Notes: a model not told the origin generated them from the letters alone. DNA of 64,000 nt from UBA11872 sp965198285 (GCA_965198285.1 OZ240251.1:3534001-3598000); one strand, 5' to 3'. Shown: positions 8,769 to 17,744, numbered from the stretch's first letter. Program-made: numbers and translations.

Positions 8769-9776
8769 GTGGAATATCGGAATCTGGGTCGCACGGGCGT
8801 CAAGGTCAGCCCCCTGTGTCTGGGTTGCTGGAACTTTGGGAACGCGACGGATCGTGATGACTCGCTGGCGATCATCGAGCACGCGTTGGACGCCGGGCTG
8901 AACTTCATCGACACGGCGAATTCTTACGGTCGGGGAACCAGCGAGACGATCGTGGGCGAGGCGCTGCAGGGGTCGGGCCGGCGTCAGCGGGTGGTGCTGG
9001 CGACGAAGGTTCACTTTGCGATGGACGACGAGGAACCGAACGCGCAGGGCAACAGCCGCCGTCACATCCTGGAGCAGTGCGAGGCATCGTTGCGGAGGTT
9101 GCAGACGGAATACATTGACCTGTACCAGATTCATCGGCCGTCGCCGGACGTTCCGCCCGATGAGACGCTGCGGGCGTTGGACGACCTGGTCCGCAGCGGG
9201 AAGGTGCGCTACATCGGCACGAGCACCTGGCCGGCCTGGCAGGTGGTTGAGTCGCTGTGGGTGGCCGAGAAGCTGAGTCTGAACCGGCCGATCTGCGAGC
9301 AGCCGCCGTATCACCTGCTGGATCGGCGGATCGAGCGTGAGCTGGTTCCGATGGCGCAGACGTATGGAATCGGCATCATCCCGTGGGCACCGCTGGCCAG
9401 TGGGTTTCTGACCGGGATCTACCAGCGGGACGCGGCCGCACCGCCAGGCACACGGTTCGAAAAGAACCCGGAGACGCAAGAGCAGCGCAATCTGCACAGC
9501 GAAGCCGCGTTTGCCGTGCTGGACGAGGTTTCGGCTATCGCCAACGAGAAGGGATGCAGCCCCGGTCAACTGGCTTTGGCCTGGAACATGGCACAGCCCG
9601 GAATCACCGCGCCGATCGTTGGTCCGCGGACGCTGGACCACTGGAAGGGCAACCTGGGAGCGCTGGAAGTTACGGTGACCAACACTGACCGTGAGCGGCT
9701 GGACGCCGTGGCGCCGCCGGGGCGAGCCATTGCGCCGTACTACGAGGCCCGGTGGGGACCGCGCACGTATCGCTAG
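8769..9776 (+). CDS. Aldo/keto reductase
   Basis: About 335 residues forming an AKR TIM barrel that reduces carbonyls with NADPH. It begins MEYRNLGRTGVKVSPLCLG, the usual first strand. Tetrad residues are visible: Asp and Tyr in FIDTANSYGRG (about 46-56), Lys in LATKVHF and His in YQIHRPSP. The C-terminal cofactor-binding loop is present. I use the GTG at 8769 rather than 8760 because it places the conserved MEYR start behind a GGGGTGG ribosome site. First gene of an operon-like run with the M24 gene (19 bp later) and the EutA-like gene. Substrate unknown. Confidence 0.88.
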   Translation: MEYRNLGRTGVKVSPLCLGCWNFGNATDRDDSLAIIEHALDAGLNFIDTANSYGRGTSETIVGEALQGSGRRQRVVLATKVHFAMDDEEPNAQGNSRRHILEQCEASLRRLQTEYIDLYQIHRPSPDVPPDETLRALDDLVRSGKVRYIGTSTWPAWQVVESLWVAEKLSLNRPICEQPPYHLLDRRIERELVPMAQTYGIGIIPWAPLASGFLTGIYQRDAAAPPGTRFEKNPETQEQRNLHSEAAFAVLDEVSAIANEKGCSPGQLALAWNMAQPGITAPIVGPRTLDHWKGNLGALEVTVTNTDRERLDAVAPPGRAIAPYYEARWGPRTYR

Positions 9777-9795
9777 GCCGAGAGAGGACGTAGCC

Positions 9796-11001
9796 ATGCG
9801 CGTGCATGCCAGCCTGAGCGGGGGACGGTTCCCCGAAGCCAATTGGGCGGACCTGAAGCCGGAACCTGCGTTTTCGAAGGCCGAGTACGAGGAGCGGCTG
9901 GCGCGGACGCGGGCGGCCACAGACGCGCAGGGATTGGACGCGCTGGTGGTGATGAACCCGGCGAGCGTGTTCTATCTCTCCGGCTACCAGACATTCGCGG
10001 TCGACGGCGGGGCCTGCTTGGTTGTGTCTGGAGCGGGCGAACCGGCGCTGGCGATGGATCCGCCAGAGTTTGGCGGCGCGTTGCTGGGCGTGTGGTTCGA
10101 CGACCTGCACGGGTATCCGCCGGAGACGGAGCGGCCGGCGTACGCGGCGCGGATGCTGGCCGAGCGTGGGGCGGAGCGCGGACGAATTGGGATTGACGAT
10201 GCGGTGTGGGGCGCGACGCCGGCGTTTCGCGACGGGCTGGCGCGGGCGTTGCCGCAGGCGGAGTTTGTTGACTCGACCGACTTGCTGGTCGGGCTGAAGC
10301 GGCGCAAATCGGGCGCCGAGATCGAACGCATCCGTAACGCGGCGCTGGCCACGAAGGCAGCGGTGGAGGCTGCTACTTCTACCGCTGGGGCAGGCGTAAG
10401 CGACGGCGAAGTGGCGGGCGCGGCGTTCGCGGCCATGGCGCAGGCCGGCAGTGAGTACCCGTGTCTGTCGCCCATCGTCACCAGCGGCCGCCGCTCGGGC
10501 ATCCTGCATTCCACCCACAAGCGCCACACCATCCAGCCGGGCGACAACGTGCTGTTGGAGATCGGAGCGTGCGTGCAGCGCTATACGGCACCGCAGATGC
10601 GAACACTGACTATCAGCCCACCTTCCGCCGAGGTGCGCGCGGCCGCCGACGCGTGCCTTGCCGCCCTCAATGTAGTCCTGGAGACCATGGGTCCAGGCGT
10701 GGCCGCGAGCGACGCGGCCGATGCGGGCTGGCGGGAGTTGAAGTCCGCAGGTGACGACCTGGTGTTTCACGGCACCTTCGGCTACGGCATCGGTGCGGGC
10801 TTTCCGCCGAACTGGGCCGACGCCACGGGCTTCATTCGGAGTGACCAGGACACCGTGCTGGAACCCGGCATGGTGTTTCACCACCCGGTAGCCGTGCGGA
10901 GGCTGGGTCAGTTCGGGGTTGCGTTCAGCGAGACGAGCGTGATAACCGACGACGGCTGCGAAGTTTTGACGCACGGTCCACGAGAACTGATCGAGCGGTA
11001 G
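9796..11001 (+). CDS. M24-family creatinase/ectoine-hydrolase-like protein with altered metal site
   Basis: 401 residues: an N-terminal creatinase-type domain (about 30-150), then a pita-bread M24 domain. The canonical dinuclear metal ligands appear lost. The strand that normally reads L-x-D-x-G-A...S-D-x-T-R-T is LLEIGACVQRYTAPQMRT, and the later Glu of the MVF segment is replaced in MVFHHPVAV; the last Glu (FSETSVIT) and a His (GILHSTHK) remain. This resembles metal-independent creatinase and the ectoine hydrolase branch (DoeA/EutD) more than a working aminopeptidase. The ATG at 9796 has a GAGAGGA ribosome site. The EutA-like partner follows by 4 bp, matching the eut/doe pairing; ectoine as substrate is inference. 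Confidence 0.75.
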   Translation: MRVHASLSGGRFPEANWADLKPEPAFSKAEYEERLARTRAATDAQGLDALVVMNPASVFYLSGYQTFAVDGGACLVVSGAGEPALAMDPPEFGGALLGVWFDDLHGYPPETERPAYAARMLAERGAERGRIGIDDAVWGATPAFRDGLARALPQAEFVDSTDLLVGLKRRKSGAEIERIRNAALATKAAVEAATSTAGAGVSDGEVAGAAFAAMAQAGSEYPCLSPIVTSGRRSGILHSTHKRHTIQPGDNVLLEIGACVQRYTAPQMRTLTISPPSAEVRAAADACLAALNVVLETMGPGVAASDAADAGWRELKSAGDDLVFHGTFGYGIGAGFPPNWADATGFIRSDQDTVLEPGMVFHHPVAVRRLGQFGVAFSETSVITDDGCEVLTHGPRELIER

Positions 11002-11005
11002 CGGC

Positions 11006-11740
11006 GTGGAACGGCAACGTGTGGGCCTGGTTTGGCCGGAGCCGGTGCAGGACGGGCACCTGGCTGAGTTACGAGCGCTCGTCAGTTCTGATCTGTGCCT
11101 CGATGTCCAAGCCGTTGACTCCGAGCCGGCACCGGAGCAGAACATCACAGTGGCGCACGTGGAAGGTCTGGCGCGCGATCCCAACATCGGGCAGGCGGCT
11201 GGACGACTGGCCCGACGCGGGATTCGGGCCGTGGCATATGGGTGTACGTCCGGCAGCTATGTGCTGGGGCCGACCGGCGATGCGGCCATTATCGAACAGA
11301 TGCGGAAGGCCTCTGGCGTACCCGCCACGACGACCTCGACGGCCGTCGTAACAGCTTTGCGCGCGCTAGGTGCGCAGTCCGTCGCGGTGCTATCACCGCA
11401 CATCGACGATCTCAACTCCAGGCTGAAGGTCTACCTCGAGGCCGCCGGCTTTGGCGTGAAGGCCATGGTTGGGTTGAATCTCAGTTGCGATATCGAAGCG
11501 GTTGAACCGGCAGAGTCTCGAGACATTGTGGAGACCCAGGTCGACACGCCCGACGCCGACGTCGTGTTTATCAGCTGCACGGGCATGCGGACGGCGGCGA
11601 TCATCGACGAAATGGAGGCCTCGCTGGGCAAGCCGGTCGTGACGGCCAATCAGGCGACGCTATGGCACCTCGGGCAGTTGGCCGGCGCCTCGACGGCTCT
11701 GCGGGTACGAGGAGGCCTGCTCGCAGCTTTGCCCGGCTGA
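11006..11740 (+). CDS. Asp/Glu racemase-superfamily protein, EutA/maleate-isomerase-like
   Basis: 244 residues of the aspartate/glutamate/hydantoin racemase fold, in the branch holding maleate cis-trans isomerase, arylmalonate decarboxylase and the ectoine-utilisation protein EutA. Both active-site Cys motifs are present: AYGCTSGSY (about 75-85) and VFISCTGMRTAAI (about 185-197), suggesting two-Cys acid/base chemistry on a small carboxylic acid. The GTG start lies 4 bp after the M24 gene, so the two are co-translated. The link to ectoine catabolism rests on this gene pairing and the fold; the usual eutB, eutC and eutE partners are not in the window. Confidence 0.75.
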   Translation: MERQRVGLVWPEPVQDGHLAELRALVSSDLCLDVQAVDSEPAPEQNITVAHVEGLARDPNIGQAAGRLARRGIRAVAYGCTSGSYVLGPTGDAAIIEQMRKASGVPATTTSTAVVTALRALGAQSVAVLSPHIDDLNSRLKVYLEAAGFGVKAMVGLNLSCDIEAVEPAESRDIVETQVDTPDADVVFISCTGMRTAAIIDEMEASLGKPVVTANQATLWHLGQLAGASTALRVRGGLLAALPG

Positions 11741-11809
11741 CCGCAGCAACCCCTTCCGCCGACGCCAGCGGGCGCGCTAGCCAGCCCGAGGAGCGGTGCC
11801 CCGTTGTAT

Positions 11810-11842
11810 CGGCCGATTCAAGTCTAGATTTTGAATTGGCCG
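11810..11842. repeat. 33-bp palindromic repeat, copy A
   Basis: CGGCCGATTCAA (11810-11821), a 9-nt loop, then TTGAATTGGCCG (11831-11842): 12-bp arms with one G-U mismatch. The architecture and much of the sequence match copy B at 13004-13036. No T-run follows on either strand, so it is better read as a dispersed REP-like element than a terminator. Confidence 0.7.
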
Positions 11843-11983
11843 AAACTGGAGCGGCGCAGCGCGGATGCCAGCGTGAGCAGGCGTCGGAGTGATGATCGAA
11901 GGCCGCAAGCTTGGCGCCAGCGGGCGTGCCCGATAGTGGATGCCAAGATGGCGGTACGAGCGAGCGAGGCGGCAGATTCGATC

Positions 11984-12844
11984 ATGAGTCAAGCAGGTTC
12001 AAGCCACGTGCCAGCTTGGTCAGGCAATCCGGGCACTCCCACCGATGCCTTCTCCGGTACCGCCGAGTCCTATGCGCGATACCGAGTTCCCTATCCAGGC
12101 AAGTTGCTCGACGATCTCAGGCGTCGCGCCGGGATCACGCGAGAAGGGCGCCTGCTGGATCTGGCCTGTGGTCCGGGGCGCGTAGCGCTTCCTCTGGCGA
12201 GGTGCTTCAGCGAAGTCTGGGCCGTCGATCAAGAGCCGGAGATGGTCGAGGTCGGACGCGCGCGAGCCAAGCGGCAGGGTCTGGGGAACATTCGATGGAT
12301 GGTCAGGCGGGCCGAAGAGGTGGACGCTTCGCCTGGCTCGTTCGAGTTGATCACGATCGGTGAAGCCTTCCACCGATTGGATCAGCGACGAATCGCCGAA
12401 CGTGCCATGTCATGGCTGGCACCGGGCGGCGGCCTAGCGACGCTGGGGTGCTTCAGTCTCATGCAAGGACGCGAGCCGTGGCATGACATCCTGCGTGCAG
12501 TCGTTCGACGGTGGAGGGACGACGGCTCCACCACCCGGCCCAGGAGCGCGCGGCCATCACCCCGACCGCGTGGGCCTGATCACGATCGTAAGGTGTTGAC
12601 CGCGTTTGGATTCGAGCACATCGGCACCTACGATTTCCCCCACCCCTATGTCTGGACGCTGGATTCGATCCTGGGAAATCTCCACTCCACCTCGAATCTC
12701 TCAAGGCGAGCGCTGGGCCTTACGGTTGAGCGCTTCGACCCCGACGTACGGCACGAGTTGCTTGCTTACGACTCCAGCGGCCGTTACCCGGAAACGCTCC
12801 GATTCGGCTACAGCCTGTTCAGCAAGCCTGGAGATTGCGGGTAG
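11984..12844 (+). CDS. Class I SAM-dependent methyltransferase
   Basis: 286 residues. It opens with the FSGTAESYARYRVPYP segment common in stand-alone small-molecule methyltransferases, then motif I LLDLACGPGRVALPLA (about 60-75), the acidic loop AVDQEPEMVEVGRARA, and a motif II/III region ending LAPGGGLATLG. I selected the ATG at 11984 because conservation begins there; an in-frame ATG at 11948 and an earlier TTG-type start overlapping the palindrome are less likely. Substrate unknown. The gene is bracketed by the two palindromic repeats, so it may have moved as a unit. Confidence 0.8.
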   Translation: MSQAGSSHVPAWSGNPGTPTDAFSGTAESYARYRVPYPGKLLDDLRRRAGITREGRLLDLACGPGRVALPLARCFSEVWAVDQEPEMVEVGRARAKRQGLGNIRWMVRRAEEVDASPGSFELITIGEAFHRLDQRRIAERAMSWLAPGGGLATLGCFSLMQGREPWHDILRAVVRRWRDDGSTTRPRSARPSPRPRGPDHDRKVLTAFGFEHIGTYDFPHPYVWTLDSILGNLHSTSNLSRRALGLTVERFDPDVRHELLAYDSSGRYPETLRFGYSLFSKPGDCG

Positions 12845-13003
12845 GCGCAGCTCCCTGCCGTGATGGCGCTTGAGAGGCGCTCACCTCAAGGAACTCATGC
12901 AGCCACCGTCCAAGCGCGAGAGCGAGTGGACACCTGACGGGTCACTCGCAGGGGAGTGCCTGGACGACGACTGCCCTGTTCAGCCGATGCTTCAGCGGAT
13001 TCT

Positions 13004-13036
13004 CGGCTGATTCAAAATCTGACTTTGAATCAGCCG
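13004..13036. repeat. 33-bp palindromic repeat, copy B
   Basis: CGGCTGATTCAA (13004-13015), 9-nt loop, TTGAATCAGCCG (13025-13036): a perfect 12-bp inverted repeat. It shares the ATTCAA/TTGAAT inner arms and loop length with copy A. A GCAGGCGTC stretch follows about 15-20 bp later, near-matched downstream of copy A (GCAGGCGTC at about 11878). No gene is seen between 12845 and 13096 besides this element. Confidence 0.75.
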
Positions 13037-13096
13037 GGCACGACGCATCGCAGGCGTCTAAGTAGGGACCTGACAGACCGGGACAGGGTTCACGGA

Positions 13097-14743
13097 TCAG
13101 CCCGTCGATCTGGCGTCTTCAGTTGTGAACTGGAATGAATACAGCTCGGCGTTGCGCAGGCTGAAGCGGAGGCGGCGGTAGGGGACACCGGGGCGGCGGG
13201 GGTCGGGGACGCCGCCGTCGGCGTGGGGGACCGCGGGGCTGCCGCCCCAGGTAACGGTGTGCGCGAGCGCATCGCCGGTGAAGGCGTCGCAGTCGACCTC
13301 GGTGACGCCGGGGAGTGGTCGGTCCTGGGCGTCGGTGACCTCAACGCGGAGGTAGCCGCCGGGTCGGCAGCGGGCATTGATGCGCAGGCGGTCGCCGGGG
13401 GCGACCAATGGCTCAGTGACGATCAGGCCTTCGCGTTCCTGGCCGGCATCCAGCGACACGAAGCCGTCGGTCCGCATGCGGGCCAGGCCGAGGGCGTAGC
13501 CAACGTTGCTCATGTCGTTGACCTCGGGCAGGTGGTCCCAGGCGGTGGATCCGACGTACTGCTCGGGCGGGCCGGCGAACCACCAGTCGTGATGGTTGCG
13601 GGAACCGCCGTAGTAGACGCGCAGCTCACCGCCGCGCGCAACGGGCGCGCTCGACACGTTGACCATGAATTGGTCCCAGGCGCCGGGCGGTCCGGGTTCG
13701 AGCCACGGTCGGCCCGGCCACACGCGCCGCCAGGTGCGTCCGTCCCGGCTGTGAGTTAGCTCAACGTGCATGGTGTTGCTGACCATGTTGAACACGCCGA
13801 CGAACCCCAGCCATTGCGCGCCGATCCGATAGAGCGACATGCCGTAGAAGGACGTGTCGAGATTGTCGATGTCGGGGTCCGGGGCCAGGACCAAGCGGGG
13901 CCGGGTCCAGTGCTGGAAGTCAGCGCTTTCCATCATGAAGACGCGGCGGCGGTTGCGGCCGCCGGGCTGATCCGTGGCTACGTCAAAGGTGGGGGTGCCG
14001 CCGGTTGGCCCCAGGGGCGGAAGGCGGAGCGAGTCGGGCGCGCCGACCATGAAGGGATGGCGCGTGATGGCCAGGTAGGCGCGGGACTCGGGATCGACGG
14101 CGACGATCGCTGTGTCGTCCAGGCGTCCGCGCTCGGCACCGACCACCGGTGGCTCGTCCAACGGCGTCCAGTGGATGCCATCGGGCGAGACACCGTGGCG
14201 AACAACTCCTCCGCCGACCTCTTCCTCGGTGGGGGGCACGTGGAAGTAGAGGGCCTTGAAGCGACGCGATTCGTCAGTTTCCCAGGGGTCGCGCAGCAGG
14301 CCCATCGAGTGGGGCGAGCCGTCGGTTTCCGATCCCATCACCACGTTGGTGTCCTGGCCGTTCTCGCTGAGCACGCCCATCGGGGGCTTGGTCCAGGTTT
14401 CGCCGTCGTCGGAGTGGGCGTAGAGGTAGCGCATGCGGGCGTTGGCCCAGGCGTGGATGGTGCCGCCTTCGCCGCGGGCCAGCTTGTCGCGGTCCAGCCA
14501 CCAGTCCTCGTACATGCAGTGGGTGCGCCCGGCATCCACGTCGTGCCAGGTCTGCCAGCCGTTGAACGAGAAGTAGGTGATGTGTTCCCAGGGCCGGTCG
14601 GCCTGGATGACGGGGTTGGCTGGCGACTTGCTAGGCCTGTGGACCGTGCGCGTGACGTTGGCTACGGCGCTGACCACGCCGTTGTCGAAGAAGTACTGCG
14701 GCGCATCGCCGATCACGAGTTCCGTCGGGTCAAGACGTCCCAT
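13097..14743 (-). CDS. Beta-propeller protein, glycoside-hydrolase-like (GH32/43/130-type fold)
   Basis: 548 residues. Repeated short blades with S-x-D-G-x-x-W motifs (HSDDGETWTKPP, VSPDGIHWTPLD, HSRDGRTWRRVW) and acidic turns (GRLDDTAIVAV, NLDTSFYGM) fit a five-bladed propeller like clan GH-F/J enzymes acting on glycans. The C-terminal 90 residues (RLRINARCRPGGYLRVEVTD) form a beta-sandwich seen at the end of such proteins. No signal peptide is evident with the ATG at 14743, chosen because the 20 residues upstream are Arg-rich and unlike the family. The exact family and substrate are unresolved. Confidence 0.65.
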   Translation of the reverse strand: MGRLDPTELVIGDAPQYFFDNGVVSAVANVTRTVHRPSKSPANPVIQADRPWEHITYFSFNGWQTWHDVDAGRTHCMYEDWWLDRDKLARGEGGTIHAWANARMRYLYAHSDDGETWTKPPMGVLSENGQDTNVVMGSETDGSPHSMGLLRDPWETDESRRFKALYFHVPPTEEEVGGGVVRHGVSPDGIHWTPLDEPPVVGAERGRLDDTAIVAVDPESRAYLAITRHPFMVGAPDSLRLPPLGPTGGTPTFDVATDQPGGRNRRRVFMMESADFQHWTRPRLVLAPDPDIDNLDTSFYGMSLYRIGAQWLGFVGVFNMVSNTMHVELTHSRDGRTWRRVWPGRPWLEPGPPGAWDQFMVNVSSAPVARGGELRVYYGGSRNHHDWWFAGPPEQYVGSTAWDHLPEVNDMSNVGYALGLARMRTDGFVSLDAGQEREGLIVTEPLVAPGDRLRINARCRPGGYLRVEVTDAQDRPLPGVTEVDCDAFTGDALAHTVTWGGSPAVPHADGGVPDPRRPGVPYRRLRFSLRNAELYSFQFTTEDARSTG

Positions 14744-15075
14744 AGGGCTGTTTCCTAGTCCGGGCGGGCGGTTCCGGCGGCGCCTGACGCCAGACGGGCG
14801 CAAGTCACGATAGCGACTGACAGACCGGCTCGCAGCAGGACGGCGCCAATCGGTGCGAAGCGTCTAACAGCCTGCGCGCGTAACCCGGATCCCACGTGGC
14901 CTGCGCTGCGTTCCGCGGGGGATTTGATTCTGGGTTCCTTATGTCCGCTCTTGCAGTCGGTCACCCTCAATCCCACTCGGGGAATCCCCGGCTGCCAAGC
15001 GGCATGGACCACTGGTCCGCTCAGGTCGGGCTAAGCTGGCGTATGGCGCGTGAATCCGGAGGGTGAGGCGGAACG
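14744..15075. other. Intergenic, no recognised gene
   Basis: Between the propeller gene and the small lipoprotein I see no supported reading frame or strong hairpin. It presumably holds the divergent promoters of both genes, but no hexamer pair stands out. Confidence 0.4.
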
Positions 15076-15258
15076 ATGGGCGTTGACGGTGGGCAGCCTC
15101 GACCACGGGCGAAGCGACCATCCCGACGACGCGTGTTGACGCTGCTGGTGGCCGCTGGTGTCTTCGGTTCGGTGCTAGGGAGCTGTGGGGGCAAACGGCC
15201 CCCCGGTGGGTTCAACTTCCCCGGCACGGACAAAATGGCCGGCTCCGGGTCGCGTTGA
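15076..15258 (+). CDS. Small putative lipoprotein (60 aa)
   Basis: 60 residues: basic N-terminus with a twin-Arg-like RRRVL, a hydrophobic stretch TLLVAAGVFGSVLGSC and a plausible lipobox (L-G-S-C at about 33-36), then a short Gly/Pro-rich tail. A purine-rich ribosome site (GGAGGGTGAGGCGGA) precedes the ATG. The leader resembles that of Chloroflexota Tat/lipoprotein solute-binding proteins, so this could also be the surviving N-terminus of one. No homologue recognised. Confidence 0.45.
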   Translation: MGVDGGQPRPRAKRPSRRRVLTLLVAAGVFGSVLGSCGGKRPPGGFNFPGTDKMAGSGSR

Positions 15259-15352
15259 ACTCCTGCGCGAGGGAAGGTGCAGCCTGCCTGGCACGCCCAA
15301 ACTGACGGGTGACGCGGCCTGAGCACGGCTTCCGAGGCCACAGCTCTAGCAG

Positions 15353-15475
15353 ATGGCCCGCGTTGCGCGCCGCCTGGAACTGAGCCGATCAATGGTCGCG
15401 CGGCGGACCGCCGAAGGCCGTTCCAAACGCGAGATCGTGCGTTCGCTCACGGGTTACGTCGCGCGCGAACTCTAG
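15353..15475 (+). pseudogene. IS110-family transposase C-terminal remnant
   Basis: A 40-codon frame ends RRTAEGRSKREIVRSLTGYV followed by AREL and a stop. This matches the terminal segment of IS110/IS1111-group transposases (R-R-x-A-E-G-x-S-K-x-E-x-x-R-x-L-x-x-Y-V-A-R-E). Nothing upstream retains the RuvC-like catalytic domain, and there are no obvious element ends. It is the only recognisable content of the 15259-15618 gap. Confidence 0.55.
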
Positions 15476-15618
15476 CGCTGCCTCGGACGCGTCCCACAAC
15501 CCGCTGGACAGACGATAGGCGCATCAGATCCACGTAGCTGAAGCGGGCCGGACGCCGGATCCCCGGCGGCCGGCCCCACTTCGACTGTCACCCGGCGCCG
15601 GCCGGGCGACGAACGCGG

Positions 15619-17145
15619 CTAGATCCAGCCGCGGATCCTCATTTCCTCGACCTGTTCGGCCTGATTCTTTTCGGCCAGGCGCTTGGCTTCCCGCATGCCC
15701 TCTTCGGCGCTCGTCTCGCCGAGCATCGCCTTGTCGAGCGGCGGCCCCCAGATGATCCACCACTCGACCCAGAACGGCAGACGTGCCTGGTAGTGGCGCA
15801 TGTCCGGGCGGTCCACGTATTTCTGGAGCCACTCCATACCCTGCGGCGGCGCAGCCGTGGCGTTTGGGGTCTCGAACGCGGGCTTCCACATGGGCAGATG
15901 GCCGCGGTCAACCTCCGCCACGCGCCGCTGCACGTCGGTACCCAGGAAGTTGCCCAACTCGGCTGTCGCTTCGACCGTTCCACGCGCATCCGCCCCGTTG
16001 GTCACGGCGTGGTACTGCTCGCCCCAAATGTTGCCGTGATAGTTGGTGCGTGGGTTCTTGGGCACCGGGCCGAGGGACCACTCAAACCGATCCTGGATCC
16101 TCGCCACGCCGAATCCGGCCGTATACACGCGGCCGGACATCCAGTAGGCCTGCTTGCCCGCCTCGAAGACGGTGCCGAACTCGCCGGACAGTTGCTTGCG
16201 GACCTCGGGCGGCGGCGCTACGTCGTGCGTGTGGATCAAGTCCCAGGTGAATTGGAAGCCCTCGTCCCCGCCATCGTCGAACATGGTGAAGTCGACGTCG
16301 CCTTCGCCGCGCAGCAGGGTGGCGCCGGCGGAGAAGCACAGGGGCATCCACATCTTCTCCCGGTCGATGGCGTCGATTCCGTAGGTGTCCGCCTCGACAT
16401 CGCGCGCCTTCATGCTGTTTTCCAGCAGGTCGTTCCAGGTCCAGTCCTCGGTGGGTTCGCCCAGGCCCTTCTCCTCAACCATGGTGATGTTGTAGAGGAA
16501 CCCGGCGGTCCACCCCTGGTAGCTGAACCCGTGCTGGGGGCCCTGCAGCTTGGATGGCGGAGGCCACTGGTGGTCCGCTGCTTCTCCGTTCTCGGTGTAG
16601 ATGTTGGGCATCCAGTAGTACTCATCCGGATCCCAGCCCGGCATTTTGTCCAGCGTGTCGTTGATGGGAATCGTGATTCCCTCGCCGCGCCACTGGTTAA
16701 ACAGCCAGCCATCCCACAGAACCAGTTCAGCGAGCGAGCCGGAAGCAGCTTGAATGGACAGCGCGTCCCAGTAATCGCCGCCAATCGGCTCGACCTGCAC
16801 AATGATGTTCGGATTCTTCTGGAAGAACTTCTCCATCCCCCACTGCGTGGCTCTACCGCGGGGACCCGAAACGTGATCCGTTGCGAAGCGAACCTCCACA
16901 AACTCGGCCCGCGGCGCGGCGGCCTCAACGGTGACGACCTTTTGGGCCGGGACGGTCTTCTGGGCCGCGACCGCCGTCTTCTCGGCCGTGACGACCTTCT
17001 GGACCGGGGCGGCCGTCTCGACCGGGACGGCCTCGGTGACGGTCTTCTCTGCAACCTGCCCTTCACCGCACGCGGCCAGTACGGTCACGCCCGCCGCTCC
17101 CACGGCGCCTGCCAGCAACCGACGACGCGAAATCACTGGTCTCAT
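15619..17145 (-). CDS. Extracellular solute-binding lipoprotein (ABC family 1), orphan
   Basis: 508 residues. Tat-type leader SRRRLLAGAVGAAGVTVLAA followed by the lipobox Cys (A-A-C-G, about residue 26), then a Val/Thr/Ala/Lys spacer with repeated KTV and QKVV units (about 30-75), typical of Chloroflexota binding proteins. The mature domain (EVRFATDHVSGPRGRATQWG onward) is a type-1 sugar or oligosaccharide-binding fold rich in Trp. Membrane-anchored ligand capture for an ABC importer. No permease or ATPase is adjacent, so it probably docks on a transporter encoded elsewhere. It has its own promoter at 17204-17233. Confidence 0.88.
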   Translation of the reverse strand: MRPVISRRRLLAGAVGAAGVTVLAACGEGQVAEKTVTEAVPVETAAPVQKVVTAEKTAVAAQKTVPAQKVVTVEAAAPRAEFVEVRFATDHVSGPRGRATQWGMEKFFQKNPNIIVQVEPIGGDYWDALSIQAASGSLAELVLWDGWLFNQWRGEGITIPINDTLDKMPGWDPDEYYWMPNIYTENGEAADHQWPPPSKLQGPQHGFSYQGWTAGFLYNITMVEEKGLGEPTEDWTWNDLLENSMKARDVEADTYGIDAIDREKMWMPLCFSAGATLLRGEGDVDFTMFDDGGDEGFQFTWDLIHTHDVAPPPEVRKQLSGEFGTVFEAGKQAYWMSGRVYTAGFGVARIQDRFEWSLGPVPKNPRTNYHGNIWGEQYHAVTNGADARGTVEATAELGNFLGTDVQRRVAEVDRGHLPMWKPAFETPNATAAPPQGMEWLQKYVDRPDMRHYQARLPFWVEWWIIWGPPLDKAMLGETSAEEGMREAKRLAEKNQAEQVEEMRIRGWI

Positions 17146-17203
17146 GGCGCCCGCCTTTCTTCGGAATCGACTCTAATCAATCCCGAACGTATCGATATGG
17201 AAT

Positions 17204-17233
17204 AGTTAACTCTCTCGGATATTGGGCTGTCAA
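17204..17233 (-). promoter_or_regulatory. Promoter of the orphan solute-binding protein gene
   Basis: On the minus strand, a perfect TTGACA (17228-17233) and TTAACT (17204-17209) are separated by 18 bp, about 59 bp ahead of the ATG at 17145, in a locally AT-rich patch. Confidence 0.5.
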
Positions 17234-17744
17234 GCGAGGCAGCGCGCGCTGGAATCGGACGGTAAGCGGGCACTGTCCAGCGCGAGGGTGAAGGCGCGTC
17301 TGGCGTCTGGTCCGGTGGCGAGGAAGGTGTGACCTCGGCGGCGCGCAATCCGGCGCTCAACCTGTCAGCGCGTGAAATCGAGTTCCACGATGTCCCCGGA
17401 CGGGAAGTCCATCACAGATGCGTGACGTTAGTCGACCGGATGCGCGACGAGTGCCGCAGGCACGAACCCGAGTTCGATCGGTCTCCGACCGACCCGAGGG
17501 CTTCACCGATGGCCAAAAGCTGATCCCCGGCTGGCCCACGAACACTTCGTGCCCGGCACGTTCCCGCCCGGCGTGACCGCCCGCCGCCCGGCGATCTGAT
17601 GGTCAGCGATGCCTGACGCTGGCGCCCTCACTCGACAAACGCGCTACCTGCCGGCCATTGCGGATGCCGGAGCCGTCGGGTGACGGCTTCTCGAATCTCC
17701 GGGTCTCGGCTGTTCACAGGTAGCAGTTGCTGGCCAGCAACGCC
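17234..17744. other. Intergenic, no recognised gene
   Basis: Several short frames exist but none has a convincing start or recognisable family. I see nothing I can support here; it may be decayed coding sequence. Confidence 0.4.

Noticed and set aside
13223..14758. Two plus-strand frames (178 and 330 codons)
   Set aside because: Antisense to the beta-propeller gene; Gly/Val/Asp-rich shadows with no family match.
17329..17523. 64-codon plus-strand frame
   Set aside because: No ribosome site, no family, and unremarkable composition; left as intergenic.
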